A stretch of 64,000 nt of DNA from Aurantimonas sp965217685 (GCA_965217685.1 CBDCIZ010000003.1:3224001-3288000); one strand, 5' to 3'; shown: positions 38,644-47,131, counted from the first letter of the stretch. Numbers and translations: made by a program. Notes: generated by a model not told the origin, from the letters alone.

Positions 38644-40145
38644 CGCGTCAGCTCCGCGCGCTCGCTGATGCCCGCGGTGGCGCGGCGGGCGTCGGCGCCG
38701 TTCGGGAGGGCCGACAGGGGCACCGGCGGGCCGGCGCGCTGGGCGCCGCTGCCGTCGTCGGCAAAGGCGACGAAGTTGTCGCCGCCGGTGGTGGCGGAAC
38801 GGCTCGGTGCGGCGTCGGCCTTGTTGCTTGATGCCTTTTCGCCTGAAGCTTTGACGGCCTCCGGCTCCGGCTTGGCTCCGGAGGCCGGCGCCGGCGCTGC
38901 GGCGGAATTGTCGGCGGCCGACTTCCGGTCCGAGGCGGGCGCGTCGTTGGCGGCGCCTTCGCCCGCGCCGGACGGCTCCTTGGCGGCGTCGGGCGCATCG
39001 GCGGCCGGGTCGGGCTTGACCGGCGAGCCCGGCCGCACCTTGACGACGCCTTCGACGATGACCGTCTCGCCACCCTTGAGGCCATCGGAAATCAAGATCT
39101 TCCGATCAAGATCGCGGCCGACTGTGACCGGGCGCACCTCTGCGATATTGTCCTTGCTGACGGTGTAGACGAAGGTGCCCTGGGGGCCCTGCATCAAGGC
39201 TTCGGTCGGCAGCGTGATGGCGTTCTCGATCGACAGGCCCGCAAGTTCCAGCCGGACGAACTGACCGGGCAGCAGCCGGCTGTCGGGATTGGGCAGCACG
39301 GCGCGCGACAGGATGGTCCCGGTCTGGGTGTCGATCGAGGTCGAGGTGAAATCGATCGTGCCGGTCTTGGCATATTCGGTGCCGTCGCCGAAACGGACGG
39401 AGACCTTCAGATCGGAGGCCTTCGTCGCGCCCTGCAGGCGACCGGAAGCGAGAAGCTCGCGGATCGAGGCGGCTTCCGTGTCTGCGGCCGAGAAGTTCAC
39501 GTGGATCGGATCGAGCTGGCTGACCCTGGTCAACAGGTCGCCGGTCGACATAAGGCTGCCTTCGGGCACCTGTTCGAGGCTGGTGATGCCGCTGACCGGC
39601 GCCTGGACGGTGGCGTAGTCGAGGGAGAGGCTGGCGGTCTGCAACTGCGCCTTCGCCGCCGCGACCTGGGCCTCGCTCAGTTCGCGCGCCGAAGCGGCGT
39701 CGTCGAGGTTGGCCTGGCTGGATGCGCCGCGCTGGGCGAGGGTACGGGTCCGCTCCTCGGTGCGCTGGGCCTGGTTGAGATTGGCCTGCGCCTCCAGAAC
39801 CTGGGCGCGGGCGAGCGCCACCTGCGCCTCATAGGTCGCCGGGTCGATGCGGAAGAGAAGGTCGCCTTGATTCACCCGCGAGCCCTCGTCGAACGCACGC
39901 TGCAACAGGATGCCGCCGACGCGGGCGCGGACCTCGACCTCGCGGGAGGCGGCGACGCGGCCGGCATATTCATAGGTGACCGGCAGGGTCTTGGGCTCGA
40001 CCGTCTCGACGCTGACCGCCGGCGGGGGCGGGGCCTTGCCGCCGGGCGCCTGGGCGAAGGCGCGCTCGCCAAGCGGCATGGCGACGAGAATCGAGCTGAC
40101 CAGATGACCGGCCGCGACGCGCTTCATACGGTTAAGTCCGCGCAT
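38640..40145 (-). CDS. RND efflux periplasmic adaptor (membrane fusion protein)
   Basis: About 501 residues. A signal peptide ending near FAQA is followed by the lipoyl/hairpin domain (EVEVRARVGGILLQRAFDEGSRVNQGDLLFRIDP, then a long alpha-hairpin) and the beta-barrel ending GETVIVEGVVKVRPG. Beyond this, about 115 residues are low-complexity, rich in Ala, Pro, Ser, Lys and Asp, which is unusual for AcrA/MexA relatives of about 390 residues. GGAAAG before ATG 40145 supports that start, with ATG 40127 an alternative. It links the inner-membrane pump to the outer-membrane channel. Confidence 0.88.
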   Translation of the reverse strand: MRGLNRMKRVAAGHLVSSILVAMPLGERAFAQAPGGKAPPPPAVSVETVEPKTLPVTYEYAGRVAASREVEVRARVGGILLQRAFDEGSRVNQGDLLFRIDPATYEAQVALARAQVLEAQANLNQAQRTEERTRTLAQRGASSQANLDDAASARELSEAQVAAAKAQLQTASLSLDYATVQAPVSGITSLEQVPEGSLMSTGDLLTRVSQLDPIHVNFSAADTEAASIRELLASGRLQGATKASDLKVSVRFGDGTEYAKTGTIDFTSTSIDTQTGTILSRAVLPNPDSRLLPGQFVRLELAGLSIENAITLPTEALMQGPQGTFVYTVSKDNIAEVRPVTVGRDLDRKILISDGLKGGETVIVEGVVKVRPGSPVKPDPAADAPDAAKEPSGAGEGAANDAPASDRKSAADNSAAAPAPASGAKPEPEAVKASGEKASSNKADAAPSRSATTGGDNFVAFADDGSGAQRAGPPVPLSALPNGADARRATAGISERAELTR

Positions 40146-40197
40146 TCGAACACACTTTCCGGCCAAGGCGGCCCAGCTCGTCTCTTGCAATGCGGCA

Positions 40198-40221
40198 TAC
40201 ATACATGCATAAATGTATCTG
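40198..40221. promoter_or_regulatory. AcrR-like operator upstream of the RND pump and its repressor
   Basis: ATACAT-N6-ATGTAT forms an inverted repeat inside a 24-bp site whose left half TACATACAT is the same as in the E. coli AcrR operator. It lies between the divergent adaptor and TetR genes, so one bound dimer pair could control both. Confidence 0.7.
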
Positions 40222-40254
40222 TTCAAGGGAGGTCCGGTTGCGACGCATTGGCAA

Positions 40255-40935
40255 ATGAGACGCACGAAGGAAGATTCGCGGCAGACGCGCGAGGCGATCC
40301 TCGATGCGGCCGAAACGCTGTTCTACGAAAATGGCGTCGCGTCCACCACGCTGTCGCAGATCGCGGCGGCGGCGGACCTGACCCGCGGCGCGATCTACTG
40401 GCATTTCACCAACAAGGTCGAGCTGTTCAGGGCGATGCAGGACCGGGCACGGCTGCCGCAGGAAGAGTTCTTCGCCGGGCGTGAGGGCGATGACCGGCCG
40501 ACGCTGCAGGAGCTTTACGACAATACGATCGGGGCGCTGCGGCACCTTCAGAACGACGAGCGCGCGCGCCGGGTGCTGACGATCCTTTTGTTTCGCTGCG
40601 AATATGTCGGTGAGATGCAGGAGGCGATGATCCGCCGCACCGATGCCGATACCGCGATGCACGCGACGATCGCCGGCATCTTCGACGCGGTGCATTGGCG
40701 TGGCGAGCTGAAGGCCGAATGGCGCCCGCAGGATGCGGCGACCGCCTATATCTGCGCCGTCAGTGGCGTCATCTCGGAATGGTTGCGCTCAAATTGCGAG
40801 TTCGACCTCGTTGCGGTGGGGGGACGAATGGTGCGCAGCGTCATCGCCGGCTTCGCCTGTCCCGACGCGCCGGGCGCCTGCCTTGCCGAGGCGCGCGGCG
40901 AGCCTATTGCGCTGGCCCGTGCGGCGAACAACTGA
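40255..40935 (+). CDS. TetR-family repressor of the RND pump (AcrR/BepR type)
   Basis: 226 residues. The DNA-binding domain is strongly AcrR-like: RQTREAILDAAETLFYENGVASTTLSQIAAAADLTRGAIYWHFTNKVELF (residues about 9-58). The rest matches the AcrR C-terminal domain with WRPQDAATAYICAVSGVISEWL. ATG 40213 is in frame but lies inside the operator, so ATG 40255 is preferred; no ribosome site is well placed for either. Divergent from the pump genes, it should repress them until a toxic ligand binds. Confidence 0.87.
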   Translation: MRRTKEDSRQTREAILDAAETLFYENGVASTTLSQIAAAADLTRGAIYWHFTNKVELFRAMQDRARLPQEEFFAGREGDDRPTLQELYDNTIGALRHLQNDERARRVLTILLFRCEYVGEMQEAMIRRTDADTAMHATIAGIFDAVHWRGELKAEWRPQDAATAYICAVSGVISEWLRSNCEFDLVAVGGRMVRSVIAGFACPDAPGACLAEARGEPIALARAANN

Positions 40936-41251
40936 GCGGCGAAAGACCGAGCGGCGTGGCGCGTCGAGCGGTTGCCGACCGGTCGGGTCGTTCGGCTTCC
41001 CGCCGATATCGGGGCAATTTTTATCCGGCAGGCGCGAATTTTGGAACAGGGCTTGCTGCACCGCGGCGGGCGGGCTTCTATTTTCCACGATGATTGCGGT
41101 ATACCGGCGCCAGGGACTTTTTAGCGCCCGAAGAGACATCCCGCCGATCGGGAGCGCGATGCGGGAGCTGGCCGGTGAAACGGGCGGCAATATCGTTTCG
41201 TTTCGGCAGCGCGCCCTTGAGCGCGAGCGAAATTCAGTAAGGACATAGCCC

Positions 41252-42091
41252 ATGAGCTCCGTCGCCCAGAAGCCGAATGCCGAGACGACGTCCAGCCAAA
41301 CGGTCGCTGCCTTTCCGATCCCGGCCGGTGTGTACGACCAGACGGTGACTCGCGTCACGCACTATACCGACACGCTGTTCTCATTCCGCATCACGCGGCC
41401 GCAGGAGTTCAGGTTCCGCTCCGGCGAGTTCGTGATGATCGGCCTGCCGAACGCCGCGAAGCCGATCTTTCGCGCCTATTCGATCGCCAGTCCTTCGTGG
41501 GACGACGAGATCGAGTTCTTCTCCATCAAGGTCGCCGACGGACCGTTGACCGAACATCTGCAGAAGATCGCCGTCGGCGACACGGTGCTGATGCGCAAGA
41601 AGTCCACGGGGACCCTGGTGCTCGACGCGCTGATACCGGGCAAGCGGCTCTTCCTGTTCTCGACCGGTACGGGCATCGCGCCCTTCGCCGGTGTCATCCG
41701 CGATCCGGAGACCTACGAAAAGTTCGATCAGGTGATCCTCACCCAGACCTGCCGCGGCACGCGCGAGCTGCAATACGGCAAGGATCTCGTCGAGACGTCG
41801 AAGGCCGACGAGCTGATGAGCGAATTCATCGGCGACAAGCTGGTCTTCCACGCCAGTGCCACCCGCGAGGGCGAGACCCGTGGCGAGCGCATCACGGCGC
41901 TGATCGAGAACGGCAAGCTGTTCGCCGACCTCGCCATCGCGCCGCTCGACCCGGCCACCGACCGGGCGATGATCTGCGGCTCGATGGCGATGCTGAAGGA
42001 CACCGAGACCCTGCTCGACGGCCTCGGCTTCGAGGAGGGCGCGAACTCGAAACCGGGGACCTACGTGGTGGAGCGGGCGTTCGTGGGTTGA
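41252..42091 (+). CDS. fpr: Ferredoxin/flavodoxin-NADP(+) reductase
   Basis: 279 residues. FRAYSIASPSWDDEIEFFSIKV is the FAD-binding RxYS motif and following strand, FLFSTGTGIAPFAGVIRDPETY the NADP-binding segment, and the protein ends GTYVVERAFVG as in the bacterial subclass of Fpr. It moves electrons between NADPH and ferredoxin or flavodoxin. It is important in oxidative stress and for feeding iron-sulfur and P450-type enzymes. A 52-codon open frame (41090-41248) ends 3 bases before the start. It could be a leader peptide, but I cannot support it as a gene. Confidence 0.92.
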   Translation: MSSVAQKPNAETTSSQTVAAFPIPAGVYDQTVTRVTHYTDTLFSFRITRPQEFRFRSGEFVMIGLPNAAKPIFRAYSIASPSWDDEIEFFSIKVADGPLTEHLQKIAVGDTVLMRKKSTGTLVLDALIPGKRLFLFSTGTGIAPFAGVIRDPETYEKFDQVILTQTCRGTRELQYGKDLVETSKADELMSEFIGDKLVFHASATREGETRGERITALIENGKLFADLAIAPLDPATDRAMICGSMAMLKDTETLLDGLGFEEGANSKPGTYVVERAFVG

Positions 42092-42149
42092 GGCGGCGTC
42101 GGTTTGTCAGTTGAAGTGCCTCAGCGAGTTGGGATAGATGCCATTTCGC

Positions 42150-42458
42150 TCAGGCGATCTCTAGCCGCTCGATATCGCTGACATCGACGTCCCGTTCGGC
42201 ATGCCATGCATCGTGAGCGGCCTGCATGCGCAACCAGACCGCCGCGCCGTCGCCGAACAGCTTGCCGAGCCGGGCTGCGACCTGTGGCGAGACCGGCTTT
42301 TTCTCCCGCATGACGTCGTAGAGGTGCTGGCGGGAAATGCCGAGCCTCCGGGCGATTTCGATACGGGTCTTGCCGGTGTCGACCAACAGGTCGTCGAGCA
42401 GTGCTCCCGGATGGGAGGGGCAGCGTTCGGGGTCTCTCGTTGCCTTGAATTCGGGCAT
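42150..42458 (-). CDS. higA: HigA-family antitoxin (XRE helix-turn-helix)
   Basis: 102 residues. CPSHPGALLDDLLVDTGKTRIEIARRLGISRQHLYDVMREKKPVSPQVAARLGKLFG is the HigA/VapI-type Cro-like DNA-binding domain, followed by AAVWLRMQAAHDAWHAER, the dimer helix. AAGGAG before the ATG decides the start. The toxin gene lies 19 bases upstream, the usual higB-higA order. It neutralises the toxin and represses the operon. Confidence 0.9.
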   Translation of the reverse strand: MPEFKATRDPERCPSHPGALLDDLLVDTGKTRIEIARRLGISRQHLYDVMREKKPVSPQVAARLGKLFGDGAAVWLRMQAAHDAWHAERDVDVSDIERLEIA

Positions 42459-42477
42459 CCGGTTCTCCTTCCGGCTT

Positions 42478-42753
42478 CTATTTGTCATGGTATTGTTCGA
42501 AGTCGACGCGGCAGGCGTTGCCGTTCTCGAATTCGAAGGTAACGCACCAGGGGCCGTTGATATGGACCGTGTAGCGCTTGGGATCGAAGCCTTTCAGCCC
42601 ATGGAAATCGAAGCCGGGCAGGTTCATTTCCTCCGGCGCTGCGGCAGCGTCGAGCCGGTCGAGGCGGACGAGAAGGCGGCGATGGAGCTTCCTGTCGATC
42701 TTTCCTGTCGACCAGAGCTGCGAGAGGGCCTTGCTTCGAAAGCTTTTGATCAC
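42478..42753 (-). CDS. higB: HigB-family mRNA interferase toxin
   Basis: 91 residues when started at GTG 42753. IKSFRSKALSQLWSTG opens the protein as in HigB, NLPGFDFHGLKGFDPKRYTVHINGPWCVTFEF is the RelE-fold core, and ACRVDFEQYHDK ends it with the catalytic Tyr-His. An ATG at 42831 would add 26 residues not seen in the family, so the GTG is preferred. The operon's promoter lies in the divergent space shared with the CoA-transferase gene. Confidence 0.88.
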   Translation of the reverse strand: MIKSFRSKALSQLWSTGKIDRKLHRRLLVRLDRLDAAAAPEEMNLPGFDFHGLKGFDPKRYTVHINGPWCVTFEFENGNACRVDFEQYHDK

Positions 42754-42831
42754 GTCATGCAATCCGTTCCATTCGGACAGACCCAATGTGTCTGCCCCAA
42801 TGGGCCTGCAATGTAAGCGGAATGCAGACAT

Positions 42832-42852
42832 ACGTCAACGATTGGTTGACGT
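42832..42852. promoter_or_regulatory. Palindrome in the higBA promoter region
   Basis: ACGTCAAC-N5-GTTGACGT is a perfect inverted repeat with 8-base arms. A second inverted repeat, TGTCTGC (42789-42795) and GCAGACA (42824-42830), lies just beside it. Both are upstream of higB and 28 bases from the divergent CoA-transferase start. Either may be the HigA operator. Confidence 0.5.
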
Positions 42853-42879
42853 CATGCACTGTCGCGGACGAGGAACTTC

Positions 42880-44031
42880 ATGACCGACACATCCCATCGC
42901 GGCTCACCCCATTCCGGCCTTAAAGTCCTCGAACTCGCGCGCATTCTCGCCGGGCCCTGGATCGGACAGACGCTGGCCGATCTCGGCGCGGACGTCATCA
43001 AGGTCGAGAGCCCGGAGGGCGACGACACGCGCGGCTGGGGGCCGCCCTTTCTGGAGCGGGACGGGGATCGCTCGGCAGCGTATTTCTCCGCCTGCAATCG
43101 CGGCAAGCGCTCGGTGGTGGCGGATTTTCGCACTGAGGAGGGGCGGGCACTTGTGCTCGATCTCGCCCGCGAGGCCGACGTTCTGATCGAGAACTTCAAG
43201 GTCGGGGGCCTCAGGAAATTCGGCCTCGACTACGAGAGCCTGAAGGCCGTGAACCCGCGCCTGGTCTATTGCTCGGTGACCGGCTTCGGCCAAAACGGGC
43301 CCTATGCGCAACGGGCCGGCTACGACTTCATGATCCAGGGCATGGGCGGGATCATGAGCCTCACCGGCGATCCGGGCGGCGAGCCGCAGAAGACCGGAGT
43401 CGCCTTCGCCGACATCTTTACCGGGCTCTACGGCACCATCGCCATCCAGGCGGCGCTGGCGCGGCGCGAGCGGACGGGGCGCGGCGACTTCGTCGACATG
43501 GCGCTGTTCGACTGCATGACCGGGGTGCTTGCCAACCAGGCGCTCAATTATTTCGCCACCGGCACGGCGCCGACCCGGATGGGGAACGCTCATCCCAACA
43601 TCGTGCCCTATCAGGTGTTCGAGGTCGCCGACGGCCATCTGATCGTCGCCTGCGGCGCGGACCGGCAGTTCGTCAAGCTCTGCGACGTGCTTGGCCGGTC
43701 CGAGCTCGCGAGCGACGCACGCTACCGGACGAACGAGACGCGGGTCGCGAACCGGGACGCGCTCGTGCCGATCCTTGCCGAGGCGATCGGGACATGGACG
43801 CGCGACGGATTGCTCGCGGCCCTCGAAACGGTCGGTGTTCCGGCCGGGCCGATCAACACGGTCGCGGACGTCTTCGACGATCCCCAGATATTGCACCGGA
43901 AGATGAAGATCGCACCGCAAGGCCTTGACGGCGTTCGCACGCCAATCGTTTTCGGCGAGGCGGAGCTGGCGCTCGACGTACCGGCTCCGACGCTGGGCGA
44001 GCATCAGGGGGCGCGGTTTCGGCAGGAATGA
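42880..44031 (+). CDS. CaiB/BaiF family (family III) CoA-transferase
   Basis: 383 residues. GLKVLELARILAGPWIGQTLADLGADVIKVESPEGDDTRGW is the family opening, DVLIENFKVGGLRKFGLDYESLK follows, and the catalytic Asp is in GRGDFVDMALFDCM. It moves CoA between carboxylic acids, typically from succinyl- or acetyl-CoA. It stands alone with no acyl-CoA dehydrogenase or hydratase next to it, so the acid is unknown. Its promoter region is shared with higBA and contains palindromes. Confidence 0.9.
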   Translation: MTDTSHRGSPHSGLKVLELARILAGPWIGQTLADLGADVIKVESPEGDDTRGWGPPFLERDGDRSAAYFSACNRGKRSVVADFRTEEGRALVLDLAREADVLIENFKVGGLRKFGLDYESLKAVNPRLVYCSVTGFGQNGPYAQRAGYDFMIQGMGGIMSLTGDPGGEPQKTGVAFADIFTGLYGTIAIQAALARRERTGRGDFVDMALFDCMTGVLANQALNYFATGTAPTRMGNAHPNIVPYQVFEVADGHLIVACGADRQFVKLCDVLGRSELASDARYRTNETRVANRDALVPILAEAIGTWTRDGLLAALETVGVPAGPINTVADVFDDPQILHRKMKIAPQGLDGVRTPIVFGEAELALDVPAPTLGEHQGARFRQE

Positions 44032-44305
44032 GGTCGCCTCATATGGCGGCGAAAGGGAAACGAGATTGCGGTTGGTTCGACGATGGCCGTGTCGAATCCG
44101 GACGCTTGGCCATCAAGTCTTATCAAGACTTTGCCGGAATTGGCTGCAATTTCGATTTTAGGGATTTGCCGGACGATTCGTTTGCAAGGGTCAGGTGCCG
44201 TGCGCACGAGACATCCGTTTGCGTCAGCCTTGCGCAGGGTCCGGGGATTAACGATCGCTTAACCGCCGACCGATTACATCGACACGAAACCGAAAATTAA
44301 CCGAG

Positions 44306-45091
44306 ATGACCAAGACGCTAACAGACACCCGTCCGATCCGCCTCAAGGGCCGCTCCTTCCTGGCGCTCGTCCTGTCGCCGGAGCTGCCCTTCGACAACTG
44401 GCTGGCGCGGCTCGACGATCTGGCGGCGCGCTCGACGGGGTTCTTTCTCGGCCGGCCGATCGTTCTCGACGTCGAGGGGCTCGACATCGATCAGGCGCAG
44501 CTCAAGGAACTGATCGGCGAACTCGGCGAACGCAGCGTGCGGATCATGGGCATCGAGGGCGCGCGGCCCTCGATCATCGGTTTCGGCATGCCGCCGGCGA
44601 TGAAGGGCGGCCGGCCCGCCGCCGATTTCGAACCGCCGGCAGCCGAAGCCTCTGCCGCCACGAAGGCGGAGACCGGCGAAAAGAGCGCCGAGACCGGGAC
44701 GAAGACCAAGACCAAGGCGGAGAATGCGTCGGCGCCGATCCGCGTCGAGGCGCAGCGGGCGATGCCGTCGATCATCGTCACGGACCCGGTGCGTTCCGGC
44801 CAGTCGATCATCTTCCCGGAGGGCGACATCACGATCCTCGGCTCGGTCGCCTCGGGCGCCGAGATCGTCGCGGGCGGTTCGATCCACGTCTACGGGACCC
44901 TGCGGGGACGAGCGATGGCGGGGTCGGTCGGCAATGCCTCGGCCCGCATCTTCTGCCGCAAGCTCGAAGCCGAGCTCGTGGCCATCGACGGCCTCTACAA
45001 GATGGCCGACGACATCGAAGCGCAGTATCGCGGGCAGGCCGTTCAAGTCTGGCTCGAAGGCGACACCATCAAGGCGGAACGTCTGGCCTGA
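44306..45091 (+). CDS. minC: Septum-site determining protein MinC
   Basis: 261 residues in two domains: an N-terminal inhibitory domain (IRLKGRSFLALVLSPELPFDNWLARLDDLA) and a C-terminal beta-helix (PVRSGQSIIFPEGDITILGSVASGAEIVAGGSIHVYGTLRGRAMAG) that binds MinD and FtsZ. They are joined by an unusually long Ala/Lys/Glu/Thr-rich linker (residues about 105-150). MinC blocks FtsZ ring assembly away from midcell. First gene of a minCDE operon. Confidence 0.95.
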   Translation: MTKTLTDTRPIRLKGRSFLALVLSPELPFDNWLARLDDLAARSTGFFLGRPIVLDVEGLDIDQAQLKELIGELGERSVRIMGIEGARPSIIGFGMPPAMKGGRPAADFEPPAAEASAATKAETGEKSAETGTKTKTKAENASAPIRVEAQRAMPSIIVTDPVRSGQSIIFPEGDITILGSVASGAEIVAGGSIHVYGTLRGRAMAGSVGNASARIFCRKLEAELVAIDGLYKMADDIEAQYRGQAVQVWLEGDTIKAERLA

Positions 45092-45123
45092 CGGCTTTGC
45101 CGGCCAGCGAACAGGAGAAGAAT

Positions 45124-45939
45124 ATGGCAAAAGTCATCGTGGTGACATCGGGCAAGGGCGGCGTCGGCAAGACCACGTCGACCGCTGCCCTCGGCGCGGC
45201 GCTGGCGCAGCGCGGCGAGAAGACGGTGGTGGTCGACTTCGATGTCGGCCTGCGCAATCTCGACCTCGTGATGGGCGCCGAGCGACGGGTCGTCTACGAC
45301 CTCATCAACGTGGTGCAGGGCGATGCCAAGCTGCCGCAGGCGCTGATCCGCGACAAGCGGCTCGACACGCTCTTCCTGCTGCCCGCCTCCCAGACCCGCG
45401 ACAAGGACAACCTCACCGCCGAGGGCGTCGAAAAGGTGATGAACGATCTCAAGGAAGAGTTCGAGTGGATCATCTGCGACAGCCCGGCCGGCATCGAGCG
45501 CGGCGCGACGCTGGCCATGCGCCATGCCGACATCGCCGTGGTGGTGACCAATCCGGAAGTCTCGTCGGTGCGCGATAGCGATCGCATCATCGGCTTGCTC
45601 GACGCCAAGACGGCCAAGGCGGAACGCGGCGAGCGGATGGACAAGCACCTGCTGCTCACCCGCTACGACCCGATGCGGGCCGAGCGCGGCGACATGCTGA
45701 AGGTCGAGGACGTCCTCGAAATCCTGTCGATCCCTTTGCTCGGCATCATTCCCGAATCGATGGACGTGCTGCGCGCCTCCAACCTCGGCACGCCGGTGAC
45801 GCTCGGCGACGCCAGCTCGGCGCCGGCCATCGCCTACAAGGACGCCGCGCGGCGCCTTGCCGGCGAGCAGGTCGCGATGACCATTCCGGGCGAAAAAAAG
45901 AGCCTGTTCGGCAAGATCTTCGGGCGGAGGGCCGCATGA
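45124..45939 (+). CDS. minD: Septum-site determining ATPase MinD
   Basis: 271 residues. The deviant Walker A motif is in VIVVTSGKGGVGKTTSTAALGAALA (residues about 4-28), DFDVGLRNLDLVMGAERRVVYDLINV and ICDSPAGIERGATLAM complete the nucleotide site, and the C-terminal KKSLFGKIFGRRAA is the amphipathic membrane-binding helix. MinD recruits MinC to the membrane and cycles with MinE. AGGAGA precedes the ATG. The stop overlaps the minE start by 4 bases. Confidence 0.97.
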   Translation: MAKVIVVTSGKGGVGKTTSTAALGAALAQRGEKTVVVDFDVGLRNLDLVMGAERRVVYDLINVVQGDAKLPQALIRDKRLDTLFLLPASQTRDKDNLTAEGVEKVMNDLKEEFEWIICDSPAGIERGATLAMRHADIAVVVTNPEVSSVRDSDRIIGLLDAKTAKAERGERMDKHLLLTRYDPMRAERGDMLKVEDVLEILSIPLLGIIPESMDVLRASNLGTPVTLGDASSAPAIAYKDAARRLAGEQVAMTIPGEKKSLFGKIFGRRAA

Positions 45940-46199
45940 ACCTCTTCAGCTTCTTCTCCAGGCAGACCTCGGCGCCGCAGGCGCGCGAACGACTGCAGAT
46001 CCTTCTGGCGCACGAGCGCGCGACGGTCGGGCACTCCGATCTCGTGGGTCTGCTGCGCGAGGAAATCCTCGCCGTCATCGCCAAGCACGTGGCGGTCGAC
46101 CGCGATAAGGTGCACGTCAAGATGGACCGCGGCGATCAGGTCTCGACCCTCGAGGTCGACATCGAAATCCCGCTGACCGCGAGCGTGCGGGCGGCCTGA
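45936..46199 (+). CDS. minE: Cell division topological specificity factor MinE
   Basis: 87 residues, standard length. The N-terminal SFFSRQTSAPQARERLQILLAHERA is the membrane and MinD-contact helix, and AVIAKHVAVDRDKVHVKMDRGDQVSTLEVDIEIPL is the topological domain. It stimulates MinD ATPase and drives oscillation. Coupled to minD by ATGA. A strong terminator follows 16 bases after its stop. Confidence 0.96.
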   Translation: MNLFSFFSRQTSAPQARERLQILLAHERATVGHSDLVGLLREEILAVIAKHVAVDRDKVHVKMDRGDQVSTLEVDIEIPLTASVRAA

Positions 46200-46214
46200 A
46201 CCGCCCGTCGTCCC

Positions 46215-46246
46215 GGCCGGTTTCCCTTCGGAGACCGGCCTTGTCT
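46215..46246 (+). terminator. Terminator of the minCDE operon
   Basis: GGCCGGTTTCC pairs with GGAGACCGGCC (11 bp with one G-T pair) around a CTTC loop, followed by TTGTCT. It is placed immediately after minE. Confidence 0.75.
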
Positions 46247-46250
46247 CGAA

Positions 46251-46286
46251 AGGCCCCGTGTCCCCAAAAGGCCCCGTGTCCCCAAA
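46251..46286 (+). repeat. Two tandem copies of an 18-bp unit
   Basis: The unit AGGCCCCGTGTCCCCAAA occurs twice without interruption, directly after the minE terminator and just upstream of a 49-codon gene. It is probably a slippage duplication in the leader of the small gene. Confidence 0.8.
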
Positions 46287-46302
46287 AGGAAAGGCGACCC
46301 AA

Positions 46303-46452
46303 ATGAGCAGAGCCACGCTCCTTCAACGTCTCAGCGAATTGCAGAAGGCGCCGAAATTCCAGAACAAGGACATCCGCACGATCAGCGCGATCCTGTCGAC
46401 GGAAGCGCTCGCCAGGCATGTCGAAGTGTGCGAGCAGGCCGCCGGCCGCTGA
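46303..46452 (+). CDS. Small hypothetical protein
   Basis: 49 residues: MSRATLLQRLSELQKAPKF, then NKDIRTISAILSTEALARHV and a short tail. It is amphipathic, mostly helical, with no signal or membrane segment. The frame is open to 46258, but ATG 46303 has AAAGGAAAGG upstream. I do not recognise the family. It follows minE after a terminator and a tandem repeat and is probably transcribed separately. Confidence 0.45.
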   Translation: MSRATLLQRLSELQKAPKFQNKDIRTISAILSTEALARHVEVCEQAAGR

Positions 46453-46555
46453 AGACGAACGAACGCGAAAAGCATTGCCCGGCCGCGCAACTCGCATGGC
46501 CGGGCTTCTTCAGGTGCGGGGCCGGCGATCGACCACGCTGCCGGGACGTTCGCGG

Positions 46556-47131
46556 TTACTGCAGCGGGCGCATTGGGCAGCCTGACGATCGCAGGGCCCA
46601 GCGGCGGCCGTCGTGGCGAAGTTCGGTCACGGTCAGCGGTGCGATGTCCAGCCGCCAGAACGCCTCGTGGCCGGCGCCGAGGACGACGAGGATCGCCGCG
46701 CGGATAACCGCGGCGTGGGTCACGGCAATCAGAGGGCCGCGCCCCTTCGCCTCGCGCTCCAGCCATCGAGCGACGCGATCGCCGAGGACCGCCCGGCTTT
46801 CGCCGCCATGGCCGTCGAAGTTTGGATCGGAAAGCCAGAGCTGCAGGTTTTCAGGCTCGGCTTCGGCGATCTCGGTGAGGGTGCGGCCCGACCAGCGGCC
46901 GTGATCGAGGTCGGCAAGGTTCGGCGCGTCGCTTGCTGCAAGGCCGAGACCGTCTGCGGTCTGCCGCGCCGCCTGATTCGGGCTGACGAGGGCCGCCGCG
47001 CTCTTGGGGCGAAGTTGCGCGAGCGACGCCAAATTCGTCTGCGTCGCCGTCTCAAGTGGTTCATCGGCGGGGAAGGCGGCCTTGCGCGTCGCGCTCGTCG
47101 GGCCGTGGGCAATGAGCGTCAGACGTCGCAT
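46556..47131 (-). CDS. Histidine phosphatase family protein with altered RHG motif
   Basis: 191 residues of the phosphoglycerate mutase-like fold. The catalytic motif is LIAHGPTSATR near residue 7: His is kept but the preceding Arg of the normal RHG is Ala. SPNQAARQTADGLGL, LADLDHGRWSGRTLTEI and IAVTHAAVIRAAIL (second His) are as expected. In cobalamin regions such genes often encode alpha-ribazole phosphatase-like enzymes (CobC), and this one is divergent from the cobalamin riboswitch. Loss of the Arg makes strong phosphatase activity doubtful. Role unproven. Confidence 0.75.
   Translation of the reverse strand: MRRLTLIAHGPTSATRKAAFPADEPLETATQTNLASLAQLRPKSAAALVSPNQAARQTADGLGLAASDAPNLADLDHGRWSGRTLTEIAEAEPENLQLWLSDPNFDGHGGESRAVLGDRVARWLEREAKGRGPLIAVTHAAVIRAAILVVLGAGHEAFWRLDIAPLTVTELRHDGRRWALRSSGCPMRPLQ

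Noticed and set aside
41090..41248. 52-codon open frame directly upstream of fpr
   Set aside because: No ribosome site or recognisable similarity; could be a leader peptide but support is too weak for a feature.
46251..46286. Tandem 18-bp repeat considered as a CRISPR or regulatory array
   Set aside because: Only two adjacent copies with no spacers; a simple duplication explains it.
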